From Myxococcales bacterium (GTDB lineage: Bacteria > Myxococcota_A > Polyangia > Haliangiales > Haliangiaceae), in assembly GCA_016720595.1 (NCBI GenBank), contig JADKKI010000036.1, positions 53,403 through 117,402 on the forward strand: a DNA stretch of 64,000 nucleotides. The letters run 5' to 3'. Numbering within the stretch: position 1 is the first letter of the stretch; the number at the start of each line of letters is the position of its first letter. Shown in pieces: positions 26,889 through 34,696 of the stretch. Made by a program: the position numbers and the translations under genes. The notes below the pieces were generated by a model. The model was not told the origin of the DNA. It did not search any database and worked only from the letters and a program-made list of their open reading frames with translations.

Positions 26889-27722
26889 ATGAAGTTCGCC
26901 TCGCTGGTGCTCGTCACCTCGCTCGTCCTCGGCCCGGGGTGCATGACCTCGAGCTCGCACCGCGCGCAGATGGCCAAGCTGAAGTCCGATGACGCAGCCG
27001 TGCTGGCGGCCAAGGAGAAGGAGCTCGGCGACAACATCGCGAAGCTCGAGAAGCAGATCGCGGACCTCACCAAGGTGCGCGATGATCTGCAGAAGCAGGT
27101 CGAGGAAGGCGAGGCCGTCGCCGGCACGATGAAGGCGCGGCTCGAGAAGCTCGGCCAGAACGTCGAGAGCCTGACCAAGGACAAGGCCGAGGCCGCCGCG
27201 CGTCTCGAGGAGCTGCGCAAGCAGAAGGCCGCCGCCGATGCGCGGCTCGCCACGTTCAAGAGCCTGCTCACCAAGCTCCGCGCGATGATCGATTCAGGTC
27301 AGCTGAAGGTCATCATCCGCAAGGGCCGCATGATCATCGCGCTGCCCAACGACATCCTGTTCGATTCCGGAAAGACCTCGGTCAAGAAGGAGGGCAAGGC
27401 GGCCCTCGAGAAGGTCGCGCAGGTCCTCGCGACCGTCGCCGACCGTGACTTCCTCGTCGCCGGTCACACCGATGATCTGCCGATCAAGACCGCGCAGTTC
27501 CCGTCGAACTGGGAGCTGTCCACCGCGCGCGCCGTCGAGGTGGTGCGGTTCCTGGTGTCCAAGGGCATGAGCGGCAAGGTGCTGTCTGCCGCCGGGTTCG
27601 CGGAGTTCGATCCCGTGGTTGCGAACGACAACGACGAGCACCGTGGGCAGAACCGGCGGATCGAGATCGTGCTGCAGCCGAACATCGGCGATCTGCCCTC
27701 TCTCGACGATCTGACGAAGTAG
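26889..27722 (+). CDS. OmpA-family lipoprotein with coiled coil
   Basis: 277 residues. MKFASLVLVTSLVLGPGCMTS is a lipoprotein signal (GPGC). Residues about 35-130 are a long coiled coil (heptads such as KEKELGDNIAKLEKQIADL). Residues about 145-270 are an OmpA C-terminal domain (PNDILFDSGKTSVKKEGK, VAGHTDDLPIK, NWELSTARAVEVVRFLV, RGQNRRIEIVL) that binds peptidoglycan. It probably tethers the outer membrane to the wall. TACAAC lies 6 nt upstream of the ATG (leaderless), divergent from tetR. Confidence 0.93.
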   Translation: MKFASLVLVTSLVLGPGCMTSSSHRAQMAKLKSDDAAVLAAKEKELGDNIAKLEKQIADLTKVRDDLQKQVEEGEAVAGTMKARLEKLGQNVESLTKDKAEAAARLEELRKQKAAADARLATFKSLLTKLRAMIDSGQLKVIIRKGRMIIALPNDILFDSGKTSVKKEGKAALEKVAQVLATVADRDFLVAGHTDDLPIKTAQFPSNWELSTARAVEVVRFLVSKGMSGKVLSAAGFAEFDPVVANDNDEHRGQNRRIEIVLQPNIGDLPSLDDLTK

Positions 27723-27728
27723 CCGCGG

Positions 27729-28487
27729 CTAAGGTGCCGGCGGCGCGTCCGCCGTGCGGAGTAGCAGCAGGTACTCGACGTTGCCGGCCGGGCCGGTGAT
27801 CGGCGACTCCACATCCTCGTGAGAGGTGAAGCCGTTCGCCGCGGCCCAGGTCCGGATCTTGTCGACGGCGCCGCGCCGCACGGCCTCGTCGCGGACCACG
27901 CCGCCACGTGCGACCTGCTCGCGCCCGACCTCGAACTGGGGCTTGACCAGCACGATCACTGGCTTGCCCACGGGTGCACGCAGCAGCTGGGCCACCCGCG
28001 GCAGCACGAGCGTCAGCGAGATGAACGAGACATCGATCACCGCGAGATCGGCCGGCTCGGGCACCAGCGCCAGATCCATGTTGCGAACGTTCTCGCGCTC
28101 GATCACCACCACGCGCGGGTCCTGGCGCAGCGACCAGGCGAGCTGCCCATAGCCCACGTCGATCGCATAGACCCGCGTGGCGCCGCGCTTGAGGAGCACG
28201 TCGGTGAAGCCGCCCGTCGATGCGCCGATGTCGAGCGCCACCATCCCGGCCGGATCGATGGCGAACGTGTCGAGCCCTTGCACGAGCTTGAGCGCGCCGC
28301 GCGACACGTACGGATGATCCTCGGCGCGCAGCGTGATCTCCGCGGAGACATCGACCTGCGATCCGGGCTTGCCGGCGGGCTGGCCGTTGACCATCACCGC
28401 GCCGCTCATGACGAGGGCGGCCGCGCGATCCCGGCTCGCGGCGAGGCCGCGATCGACGATCAGCTTGTCGAGACGGTCGCGCGCCAT
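27729..28487 (-). CDS. tlyA: TlyA-family rRNA (cytidine-2'-O)-methyltransferase
   Basis: 252 residues. An N-terminal S4 RNA-binding domain (RLDKLIVDRGLAASRDRAAALVMSGAVMVNG) is followed by an FtsJ-like SAM methyltransferase domain with DIGASTGGFTDVLL and KPQFEVGR. TlyA methylates C1409 of 16S and C1920 of 23S rRNA in the family's known members. It converges with the OmpA gene at 7-bp distance. Its promoter would lie in the G/C-only block immediately upstream, so the sequence there should not be trusted. Confidence 0.93.
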   Translation of the reverse strand: MARDRLDKLIVDRGLAASRDRAAALVMSGAVMVNGQPAGKPGSQVDVSAEITLRAEDHPYVSRGALKLVQGLDTFAIDPAGMVALDIGASTGGFTDVLLKRGATRVYAIDVGYGQLAWSLRQDPRVVVIERENVRNMDLALVPEPADLAVIDVSFISLTLVLPRVAQLLRAPVGKPVIVLVKPQFEVGREQVARGGVVRDEAVRRGAVDKIRTWAAANGFTSHEDVESPITGPAGNVEYLLLLRTADAPPAP

Positions 28488-28490
28488 GCG

Positions 28491-28730
28491 CCCCCCCCCC
28501 CCCCCCCCGCGCCCGCCCCCCCCCGGCGCCGCGGGCGGCCCGGGGGGGGGGGGGGGGGACCAGGCCGGGGGGCGCGGCGCCGGCGGGCGCGTTCGGGGGC
28601 GGCGCCGGGCCGGCGGCGGGCCGGCCCGCCGGGCGCCGCCGGCCGCCCCCCGGGGCGCCGCGCCCCCACGCGGCCGGGGCCCCGCCCCCCGGCCCCAGCA
28701 GGCGCCCGGGCTCCAGCGCCAGCTACATGA
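28491..28730. other. G/C-only low-complexity block, likely assembly artefact
   Basis: A run of 19 consecutive C (28491-28509, with nothing else) is followed by C8-9 and G16-type runs and then about 180 bp almost free of A and T. Normal sequence resumes at about 28728. No natural gene or signal is recognisable. The adjacent tetR-like gene start is frameshifted as well. This is most simply poor-quality read ends joined at a scaffold gap, although a genuine extreme G/C segment cannot be excluded by eye. Confidence 0.7.
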
Positions 28731-28748
28731 AATCACGCGCGTTCCCCG

Positions 28749-29401
28749 ATGGCGGCGACAAATCGAAGCGATCGTCCTATTCCCGATCGCATGGGGGGGG
28801 GCGAAGGGCGAAGACACCCGGCACGCGATCCTCGCGAGAGCGTTCGCGCTCTCGACGGTGGTCGGCGTGCGTCTCGGGGCTGTCGATCGGCCGTCTCGCC
28901 GAGGCCACCGGGCTCTCGAAGAGCGGCCTGTTCGCGCACTTCGGCTCCAAGGAAGCGCTCGAGATCGCCGTGATCGATGAGGCCGGCCGCCAGTTCGTGC
29001 AAGAGGTCATGGTCCCGGCGCTGCGCGAAGCGCGGGGCCTGCCTCGCGTACGCGCACTGTTCGAGCGCTGGCTCACCTGGGGCATCCGCCCCGGCGGGTG
29101 TTTCTTCGTCGGTGCGAGCGCCGAGCTCGACGATCGTCCTGGCGCTCCCCGCGATGCGCTGGTCCAGACGTGCAAGGACTGGATCGACGAGCTCACGAAG
29201 GCCGCGCAGATCGCAGTCCGCGAGGGCCACTTCCGCACCGACCTCGATGCCGCGCAGTTCGCGTTCGAGGAGTACGGCATCATGCTCGGCACCCACACGT
29301 TTCTCCGCTTCCTGCGTGAAGCGGACACGCTCGACCGCTCTCGCCTCGCCTTCGAGCGCCTGCTCGACAGTGCCCTGGCACCCGGCCACCGCTCCCGCTG
29401 A
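28749..29401 (+). pseudogene. TetR-family regulator, frameshifted at its N-terminus
   Basis: From ATG 28749 the expected TetR start is split over three frames: KSKRSSYSRSHG in one, TRHAILARAFALSTV in another, then LSIGRLAEATGLSKSGLFAHFGSKEALEIAVIDEA (helix-turn-helix) in the frame that continues to the TGA at 29401. The C-terminal part (GGCFFVGASAELDDRPG and GYxxx-like helices) is that of a normal TetR. At least two single-base indels lie between 28760 and 28890, next to the G/C-only block, so sequencing error is as likely as true loss. The original gene would encode about 210 residues and sits just upstream of the hydrolase gene it may control. Confidence 0.75.
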
Positions 29402-29425
29402 GCCATCCAACCTCCGGAGGATCCT

Positions 29426-30412
29426 GTGCTTCACTCATCGACGACGACCAAAAATAGCACGACCGTTCGTTCTCAAACGGCGCTCCGAATTACCCGGGCG
29501 GCGCTGCAGACGGCCTACATCCTCTCCGACGAACTGGGTACCAGCCTCGCCGAACGACTGTTCACTTCGCCCCGACGTCACCCGCGCCCCGAGCGGGAGC
29601 GCGCGATCCTGGCGAGCGGCAAGCGATTCTCGGTCGAGGTCCTCCTGCGCTCGCCGCGCTGGGAGGGTGCGCGCACCCGAGTCACTGCCTGGCGATGGGG
29701 CGTGGGCCCGACCGTCCTCCTGGTGCATGGCTGGGAGGGCCGCGGCTCGCAGCTCGGCGCCCTGGTCGAGCCGCTGGTGGCGGCCGGCCTCTCCGTGGTG
29801 GCGTTCGATGCGCCCGGCCACGGCAGCTCGCCTGGCAACCGGCTCTACCTGACCGACCACGCGGACGTGATCATCGACGTCGCCGCCGCGGTCGGGCCGG
29901 TCCACGCGATCGTCGCTCACTCGTTCGGCGCGGCAGCCACCCTGCTCGCTCACGCGCGCGGCGGTGTCGATGCTCCTCGCAACGTCATGCTCGCGCCGAA
30001 CGTCTTGATCGAGGATTCGGTGCAGCGGTTCGCGAAGCTGGTCGCTCTCGACGAGAACGATCGCGGCGCTCTCGAGGACAACCTCGCCGTCCACAGCGGC
30101 GTCGGGATCGAGGCGCTGCGCATCGATCGCCTGATCGGCCACCGCGATGCCTCGATGCTCGTCATCCACGACCGCGACGACCGCGAGGTCCCCGTGCTCC
30201 ACGGAGAGCGCCTGGCTGCGCTGTGGCCGAACGCGCGCCTCGAGCTGACCTCGGGCCTTGGCCACCGCCGGATCCTCCGGGCGCCCGCCGTGATCGCCCA
30301 GGTCGTGGACGCGGTCCGGGTCGGGGTGCCACTCCCGCCCTCGGACCTGGTCCGCGAGGTCGATCGCCTGGTCGCGGCCATCGAGTCGGAAGTCCTCACG
30401 AATCCGCGCTAG
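29426..30412 (+). CDS. Alpha/beta-hydrolase
   Basis: 328 residues from GTG 29426, with GGAGG 5 nt upstream. Motifs: oxyanion LLVHGWEGRG, FDAPGHGSS, nucleophile elbow AHSFGAA (Ser), acid HDRDDREVP and histidine GLGHRR. The fold is complete. The first 60 residues are a less conserved, Thr/Arg-rich helical extension. Substrate unknown (ester or lipid type). It follows the tetR-like gene by 24 bp and is probably controlled by it. Confidence 0.9.
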   Translation: MLHSSTTTKNSTTVRSQTALRITRAALQTAYILSDELGTSLAERLFTSPRRHPRPERERAILASGKRFSVEVLLRSPRWEGARTRVTAWRWGVGPTVLLVHGWEGRGSQLGALVEPLVAAGLSVVAFDAPGHGSSPGNRLYLTDHADVIIDVAAAVGPVHAIVAHSFGAAATLLAHARGGVDAPRNVMLAPNVLIEDSVQRFAKLVALDENDRGALEDNLAVHSGVGIEALRIDRLIGHRDASMLVIHDRDDREVPVLHGERLAALWPNARLELTSGLGHRRILRAPAVIAQVVDAVRVGVPLPPSDLVREVDRLVAAIESEVLTNPR

Positions 30413-30426
30413 TCCACGACGCTCGC

Positions 30427-30455
30427 TTGACAGGTCACACACCTGTTGATACCCA
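30427..30455 (+). promoter_or_regulatory. Likely promoter of tRNA-Ala
   Basis: TTGACA at 30427-30432, a 17-nt spacer and TACCCA at 30450-30455. The predicted start is near 30462, 10 nt before the tRNA 5' end. The -10 box is weak but TACCCT-type boxes recur before other genes here. Confidence 0.5.
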
Positions 30456-30471
30456 TACCGCCGCCAGTCCT

Positions 30472-30547
30472 GGGGTCTTAGCTCAGCTGGGAGAGCGCTA
30501 GAATCGCACTCTAGAGGTCAGGGGTTCGATCCCCCTAGGCTCCACCA
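30472..30547 (+). tRNA. tRNA-Ala(CGC)
   Basis: 76 nt including encoded CCA. Acceptor GGGGTCT pairs with AGGCTCC and includes the G3:U70 wobble pair that is the identity element for alanyl-tRNA synthetase. The D arm is GCTC-AGCTGGGA-GAGC, anticodon stem CTAGA/TCTAG with loop ATCGCAC (anticodon CGC), and T arm AGGGG-TTCGATC-CCCCT. All stems pair. This is the only complete tRNA in the window; fragments of its 3' half recur downstream. Confidence 0.95.
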
Positions 30548-30557
30548 GGAAACGAAG

Positions 30558-30590
30558 TCGCCGCGTAGAGATACGCGGCGATTTTGTTTT
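30558..30590 (+). terminator. Rho-independent terminator of tRNA-Ala
   Basis: A perfect 10-bp stem TCGCCGCGTA / TACGCGGCGA with a GAGA tetraloop is followed by TTTTGTTTT. It starts 11 nt after the tRNA CCA. A near copy appears at 38268-38303. Confidence 0.9.
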
Positions 30591-31015
30591 CGGGCGACCT
30601 GCGAATCGTTCCCCTAGATCTAGAGGTCGCAAGCGCCCGCAACTTCATCGAGGAAGCGATCACCCAATCCATCTCGCTCGTGCTCGTAGTTCGCTGCGGC
30701 CTGTCGCATCTCTCGACGCGCGCCGTCGACTCGACCCGGTTGCCACCGCGTCCGTGGAGCTCGGTACGGAGTGATTAGCGAGTCTCGCGGTGGCTGGCAG
30801 TTTGTCCTGGTCGCGCTGACTGTCTCTATCCGTCGACGATCCGACCAGTCTCAATCCGGCTGGCCGCAGGCCAGGAACTCGGTGACTGTCGTCGCTGCTC
30901 GCGCACACGCGGCCCCCGCAGCACTCACCAGACCGCGCCTCGATGCATCCGTGTAGTTGCGCGGGGAGCGGAACATCCGGCGATGCAACATCGCGTGATT
31001 GTTGGGCGTCGCCAT
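30591..31015. other. First cassette interval: no recognisable gene
   Basis: 425 bp between the tRNA terminator and the second junction. It contains the 10-bp palindrome CTAGATCTAG at about 30614-30623 followed by AGGTCGC, echoing the tRNA anticodon stem. Short open frames on both strands are compositionally random (Arg/Ser-rich) and have no start signals. It may be a decayed cassette or contain an untranslated RNA; nothing can be asserted. Confidence 0.5.
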
Positions 31016-31115
31016 AATCGCACTCTAGAGGTCTCGCCAGTCGTTCGATTTCCCCCCTAGGCTCCGCCAGGAAACGGAAAGGTCTCGCAGCGATGCGAGG
31101 CCTTTTTGTTTTTCG
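31016..31115 (+). repeat. Junction copy 2: tRNA-Ala 3' part plus terminator
   Basis: 18 bp (31016-31033) are identical to tRNA-Ala 30502-30519 (anticodon loop, 3' stem and variable region). A degenerate T arm and TCGATT-CCCCCCTAGGCTCCGCCA follow, i.e. the acceptor 3' strand with CCA-like end, then GGAAACGG and a 12-bp hairpin (AAAGGTCTCGCA / TGCGAGGCCTTT, loop GCGA, one G-U) with TTGTTTTT. The hairpin works as a rho-independent terminator. Confidence 0.85.
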
Positions 31116-31122
31116 GTGCGTA

Positions 31123-31158
31123 GCGCTAGAACGTGTGGGGAACGGTGTTCTAGCGGTC
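31123..31158 (+). repeat. CTAGAAC...GTTCTAG inverted repeat after junction 2
   Basis: GCGCTAGAAC, 14 nt (GTGTGGGGAACGGT), then GTTCTAGCGGTC. The arms CTAGAAC/GTTCTAG are perfect, and the flanks GCG...GGTC match those of the tRNA anticodon stem (GCGCTAGA...TCTAGAGGTC). A degenerate copy follows junction 4 (34643-34676). It is a candidate recombination or regulatory site at the left end of a cassette. Confidence 0.6.
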
Positions 31159-31203
31159 TCATCGCAGGCCGAACCGTGTCGTTCCGGCGTGATAGCGTTC
31201 GTT

Positions 31204-31416
31204 GTGGCCGTCGACGCTTCGAACGTATCTCCAACCGAGATCGCCGCACTCGTGGCGAACCTCGATCCAGAGGTCCGTGACGCCATCGGCGATGTGGACC
31301 GAACGCTCATCGCGCTCTCGCTTCAGCAATCCCCTTGGGACCGCCTGAGATCAGCATCTCGAATGGCGCAGACCCTGGTCAGGATCCGAGATGGCGCCGC
31401 ACCCGAAGGCCACTGA
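31204..31416 (+). CDS. Small antitoxin-like protein upstream of a nucleotidyltransferase
   Basis: 70 residues from GTG 31204 (GTG 31189 is possible). The segment VDRTLIALSLQQSPWDRLRSASRMAQTLVRIRDG resembles the small helical proteins (VDRTLLRESLRLSPEERL pattern) that precede stand-alone nucleotidyltransferases in many genomes and are thought to be partner or antitoxin proteins. It overlaps the nucleotidyltransferase start by 26 bp, so the pair is coupled. It begins soon after the junction-2 inverted repeat. Confidence 0.6.
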   Translation: MAVDASNVSPTEIAALVANLDPEVRDAIGDVDRTLIALSLQQSPWDRLRSASRMAQTLVRIRDGAAPEGH

Positions 31417-31895
31417 TCTTCCCGCGTTGCTCGCGAAGCTGTGCGACGCCGGGATCGAGTTCATCATCGTCGGTGGTGCCGCCTGCGTGATCCAAGGTGC
31501 GCCGATCACCACCAACGATCTCGACATCGTCCATCGGAGGACGCCGGAGAACGTCGAGCGACTGCTCGAGCTGTTGCTGCAGCTCGATGCAACGATGCGC
31601 TATGACTTCGCGAACAGAGGACTCCGGCCGACCGCTGAGCTGCTTGCGGGCAAAGGCCACCTGAACCTGTCGACCTCGCTCGGCCTGGATCGATCCGCTC
31701 TGCGAGCTCGACGGTCTCGGGTTCGATGAGCTGTTGCCCCACAGCCAGTCGATCAACGATGAAGGGCGATTGCTGCGCGTGCTCGACCTGCCGACGCTGA
31801 TCACGGTGAAGACCAAAGCCGGACGCCCCAAGGATCGACTCGTGCTCCCGATCCTGATCGCGACCCTCGAAGAGCGCGACAAGCCGAAGCGTTAG
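31391..31895 (+). pseudogene. Nucleotidyltransferase (AbiEii/MenT-like), single frameshift
   Basis: ATG 31391 opens a nucleotidyltransferase fold: LLAKLCDAGIEFIIVGGAACVIQGAPITTNDLDIVHRR, with the GG[A]A loop and a DLD metal motif. At about 31688 (GGCCTGGATCGATCCG) one extra base shifts the frame; after removing it the protein continues PLCELDGLGFDELLPHSQS, LLRVLDLPTLITVKTKAGRPKD to a TAG at 31895 (about 167 residues, normal length). Known relatives either act as toxins that modify tRNA acceptor ends or as abortive-infection proteins. Frameshift may be a sequencing error. Confidence 0.7.
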
Positions 31896-32112
31896 ATTCG
31901 CCTGGTCGCCGGTCTCCCCGGCACTTCTCGATTGACCACTTCGAATCGGGATCGCGATCATGGCTCGTGGCCCCGACCAGGAAGTCGAAGCGCGGCAAGG
32001 TGCCGGAAGACGTGCCCGACCTGACGGTTGCGGAACGGTTGGTCCAGACGAGTTAGACCTCTTGCGTCGTAGCTGAACATCGCTGTTCAGCTACAGGCCC
32101 GGCCGGCATTGT

Positions 32113-32206
32113 ATAATCCAGGGTCTCGCCAGTCGTTCGATATCCCCCTAGGCTCCACCAGGAAACGGAAAGGTCTCGCAGCGATGCGAGGCCTTCTTGT
32201 TGTTCG
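32113..32206 (+). repeat. Junction copy 3: tRNA-Ala 3' part plus terminator
   Basis: GGTCTCGCCAGTCGTTCGAT, shared with junction 2, then CCCCCTAGGCTCCACCAGG, identical to the tRNA end including CCA, GGAAACGGAAAGG and the same hairpin with the tail CCTTCTTGTTG. The preceding 217 bp (31896-32112) hold no clear gene, only a short open frame ending with VAERLVQTS at 32055. Confidence 0.85.
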
Positions 32207-32265
32207 GTCCGCCCTGGAGGCCGAACTATTCTTCCCATTGCTGGGGGCTCACACGTGTACCGGAT

Positions 32266-33090
32266 ATGCCGCTTCTGTCGCTTCTGGCCCCGATCTGGCT
32301 CCCGTTTGGTTTGCTCGACCGCCAGGAGCTGGCGCCACCTCGCCTCTCGGACACGATCGAGATCGATGGCGGTCCAGCGATCTCCTCGACGTTGCACGCG
32401 CAGGCGTCGACCGCATGCGACTGCCACATCGGCGCGTACGGCACGCTTCCACTCGCAGTATCGACCGAGCGAGAGCCGGGTGTCGCGGCTGCCGGCGTGA
32501 CGATTCCGGCCGACGACTCGCGCGCGAGCATCGGCACCGCGGACATCGGTGTGTTCGGCGGCACGCAGGACAGCAACGGCCAGCAGATCTATCGTCTCGG
32601 ATTCCTGCTCCCTAGCGCGGCGCTTGAACAGCCGCGTTTGGCCGCGAGCGCACGCGTCGGCGACCAGGTCCTCGAGCTACCTCGCACCGCCGGCGTACGA
32701 CTCAGCCACTCGCGGATCTGGATCAAAGACACGCCGTGGACGTCGGTCGCGCAGCACATCCTGCGCGTCGACCTCGGTCTCGATGTCGCCGGGCAGTACG
32801 CGACCGAGGACCACCGGCGGATCGTTCACATCATTCCGCGCGCCGGCGTCGGTGTGATGCAGCAGTGTGACCTCGGCTCGGTCTCCGTCGAGACCGCGCT
32901 CGCGTACGATCCATTCGTCGATCGCGATGGCGGGTTGCGATGGAGCGCCGGCGTGACCGGCATGTTGAAGCTCGGCTGGCTCCAGCCGGCCGCGACAGTC
33001 GCCGCCGTTCGCACGCCCGACGGCTGGGGTGCCACCATCTCGCTAGATCTTGCCGCTGTGTGGCAACCGCGGCACGCCGAGGGCTTGTAA
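32266..33090 (+). CDS. Hypothetical barrel-like protein
   Basis: 274 residues from ATG 32266. The start PLLSLLAPIWLPFGLLD is hydrophobic and could be an uncleaved signal. The rest is a series of alternating amphipathic beta strands (DQVLELPRTAGVRLSH, AGVGVMQQCDLGSVSVETALAYD, LQPAATVAAVRTPDGWGATISLDLAAVW) ending in hydrophobic residues, which suggests an outer-membrane beta barrel. No family is recognised. The gene starts 60 bp after junction 3 and precedes an M20 hydrolase by 126 bp; both lie within one cassette. Confidence 0.65.
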   Translation: MPLLSLLAPIWLPFGLLDRQELAPPRLSDTIEIDGGPAISSTLHAQASTACDCHIGAYGTLPLAVSTEREPGVAAAGVTIPADDSRASIGTADIGVFGGTQDSNGQQIYRLGFLLPSAALEQPRLAASARVGDQVLELPRTAGVRLSHSRIWIKDTPWTSVAQHILRVDLGLDVAGQYATEDHRRIVHIIPRAGVGVMQQCDLGSVSVETALAYDPFVDRDGGLRWSAGVTGMLKLGWLQPAATVAAVRTPDGWGATISLDLAAVWQPRHAEGL

Positions 33091-33216
33091 CGCAACAGCT
33101 CGTTTCCGCGATGTTGAACAACACGCCGATAGCGCGGCGTGAGGACGCGCAAGTCCGGAACGTTTGGGGTTTCTCGGCCTGGTTGTCCAGGCGAGGACTG
33201 CCCTACCCTCCTCTCG

Positions 33217-34530
33217 ATGAAGTACCTGCGCTCTCTTCTGCCGGTGGTCGCCGTGCTGTTCGCCGCCCCGTCCGCTGCGATTGGTGCCCCCGCCGGGATC
33301 GATCCATCGCAGATCAACGCGATCTATCCCGGTGTCGAGAAGCTCTACATTGACCTGCATCAGAACCCGGAGCTGGCCTTCCAGGAGAAGCGCACGGCAG
33401 CGACGCTCGTCGCACGGCTCAAAGCACTCGGCTACCAGGTGACCAGCGGCGTGGGCGGCACGGGCATCGTCGCGATCTTGAAGAACGGGCCGGGCCCGGT
33501 CGTCATGCTGCGCACCGAGCTCGACGCGCTGCCAATCGAGGAGAAGACCAACCTTCCGTTCGCGAGCAAGGCCAAGACGAAGTCCGACGCCGGTGACACC
33601 TTCGTGTCTCACATGTGCGGCCATGATCTGCACATGGCAGCCTGGGCAGGCACCGCCGAGCTCATGGTGAAGAATCGCAAGCTCTGGCATGGCACCCTGA
33701 TGCTGGTCGCGCAGCCGGCAGAGGAGATCATCTCCGGCGCGAGCGCGATGATCCGCGACGGCCTGTTCACGCGGTTCCCGAAGCCGACCTACGCACTCGG
33801 TATGCACGTCGACCACGCGCTCGCCGCTGGTGTGGTCGGCTTCCATCCCGGGTTCTTCCGCGCTGCCTCGACGAGCCTCGACGTCACCGTGTATGGCAAG
33901 GGTGGCCACGGCGCGTACCCGCACCGCTCTATCGATCCCGTCGTGATCGCGGCGCGCGTCGTGCTCGGTGTGCAGACCGTCGTGTCGCGCGAGAACAATC
34001 CGCTCGATCCGGCGGTGATCACGGTCGGTAGCATCCACGGCGGGACAGCCCCGAACATCATTCCAGACGAAGTGAAGCTCCAGCTGACAGTTCGCTCGCT
34101 CGACCCGGAGGTCCACAAGCGCCTGCTCGCCGGGATCGCGCGGGAGGCGAAAGGCGAGGCGCTGGCGGCGAACGCACCGAAGGACCCGTTGATCGAGACG
34201 AAGGCTGGCACCGACGCCGTGTACAACGACGTCGCGCTGACCCAGCGGATGGTCGCGGCCACACGCGCCTCGCTCGGCGCGGACAAGGTCGTCGAGATAC
34301 CCGCGCAGATGGGCGGGGAAGACTTCTCGCAGTTCGGGCTCGCGGGCGTCCAGGCGGTGCTCCTGCACATCGGGGCCATCGATGCGGCGAAGCTGGAGAC
34401 CGCGCGCAAGTCCGGGGTTCCGGTCCCCGGCATCCACACGCCGCAGTTCGCACCGGAGCGCGAGCCCACACTCAAGGCGGCGATCGGCGCCGAGCTCGCG
34501 ATCCTGCTGGATCTGATGAAGGCGAGCTGA
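33217..34530 (+). CDS. Exported M20D-family amidohydrolase
   Basis: 437 residues. The signal peptide is MKYLRSLLPVVAVLFAAPSAAIGAPA. It has metal ligands in MCGHDLHMAAWAG, the carboxylate pair in QPAEEIISG, HVDHAL, and NIIPDEVKLQLTVRSLD of the dimerisation domain. Closest recognisable group: carboxypeptidase G2/amidohydrolase (IAA-amino acid hydrolase-like, hippurate hydrolase). It hydrolyses N-acyl amino acids in known members. TACCCT lies 7 nt before the ATG. The stop is 34 bp before junction 4. Confidence 0.92.
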   Translation: MKYLRSLLPVVAVLFAAPSAAIGAPAGIDPSQINAIYPGVEKLYIDLHQNPELAFQEKRTAATLVARLKALGYQVTSGVGGTGIVAILKNGPGPVVMLRTELDALPIEEKTNLPFASKAKTKSDAGDTFVSHMCGHDLHMAAWAGTAELMVKNRKLWHGTLMLVAQPAEEIISGASAMIRDGLFTRFPKPTYALGMHVDHALAAGVVGFHPGFFRAASTSLDVTVYGKGGHGAYPHRSIDPVVIAARVVLGVQTVVSRENNPLDPAVITVGSIHGGTAPNIIPDEVKLQLTVRSLDPEVHKRLLAGIAREAKGEALAANAPKDPLIETKAGTDAVYNDVALTQRMVAATRASLGADKVVEIPAQMGGEDFSQFGLAGVQAVLLHIGAIDAAKLETARKSGVPVPGIHTPQFAPEREPTLKAAIGAELAILLDLMKAS

Positions 34531-34563
34531 ACGCGCCGACGCGCGAGCACTCCGCACCGTTCC

Positions 34564-34676
34564 CGTCGATATCCCCCCTAGGCTCCACCAGGAAACGGAA
34601 GGTCTCGCAGCGATGCGAGGCCTTCTTGGTTTTCGGAGGGCAGCGCTAGAGCGCTTGGGGAACGGTGTTCTAACCG
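34564..34676 (+). repeat. Junction copy 4: tRNA 3' end, terminator and inverted repeat
   Basis: TCGATATCCCCCCTAGGCTCCACCA, GGAAACGGAAGGTCTCGCAGCG and the hairpin (to 34636), then GCGCTAGAGCGCTTGGGGAACGGTGTTCTAACCGG (34643-34676), the degenerate counterpart of the 31123-31158 inverted repeat. The core GGGGAACGGTGTTCTA is identical in both. The T tract is broken (CCTTCTTGGTTTT). Confidence 0.85.
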
Positions 34677-34696
34677 GTTAGGGTCGGGGCGCTCGC

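Noticed and set aside
28460..28730. Gly/Pro/Arg-rich open frames in the G/C-only block
   Set aside because: These are translations of homopolymer-like DNA, not genes.
31016..32206. Further complete tRNA genes at junctions 2 and 3
   Set aside because: No acceptor 5' strand or D arm precedes these; only the 3' part of tRNA-Ala is there.
32053..32427. Minus-strand frame of 124 codons around junction 3
   Set aside because: It runs across the repeat and antisense to the barrel-like gene, without start signal or recognisable features.
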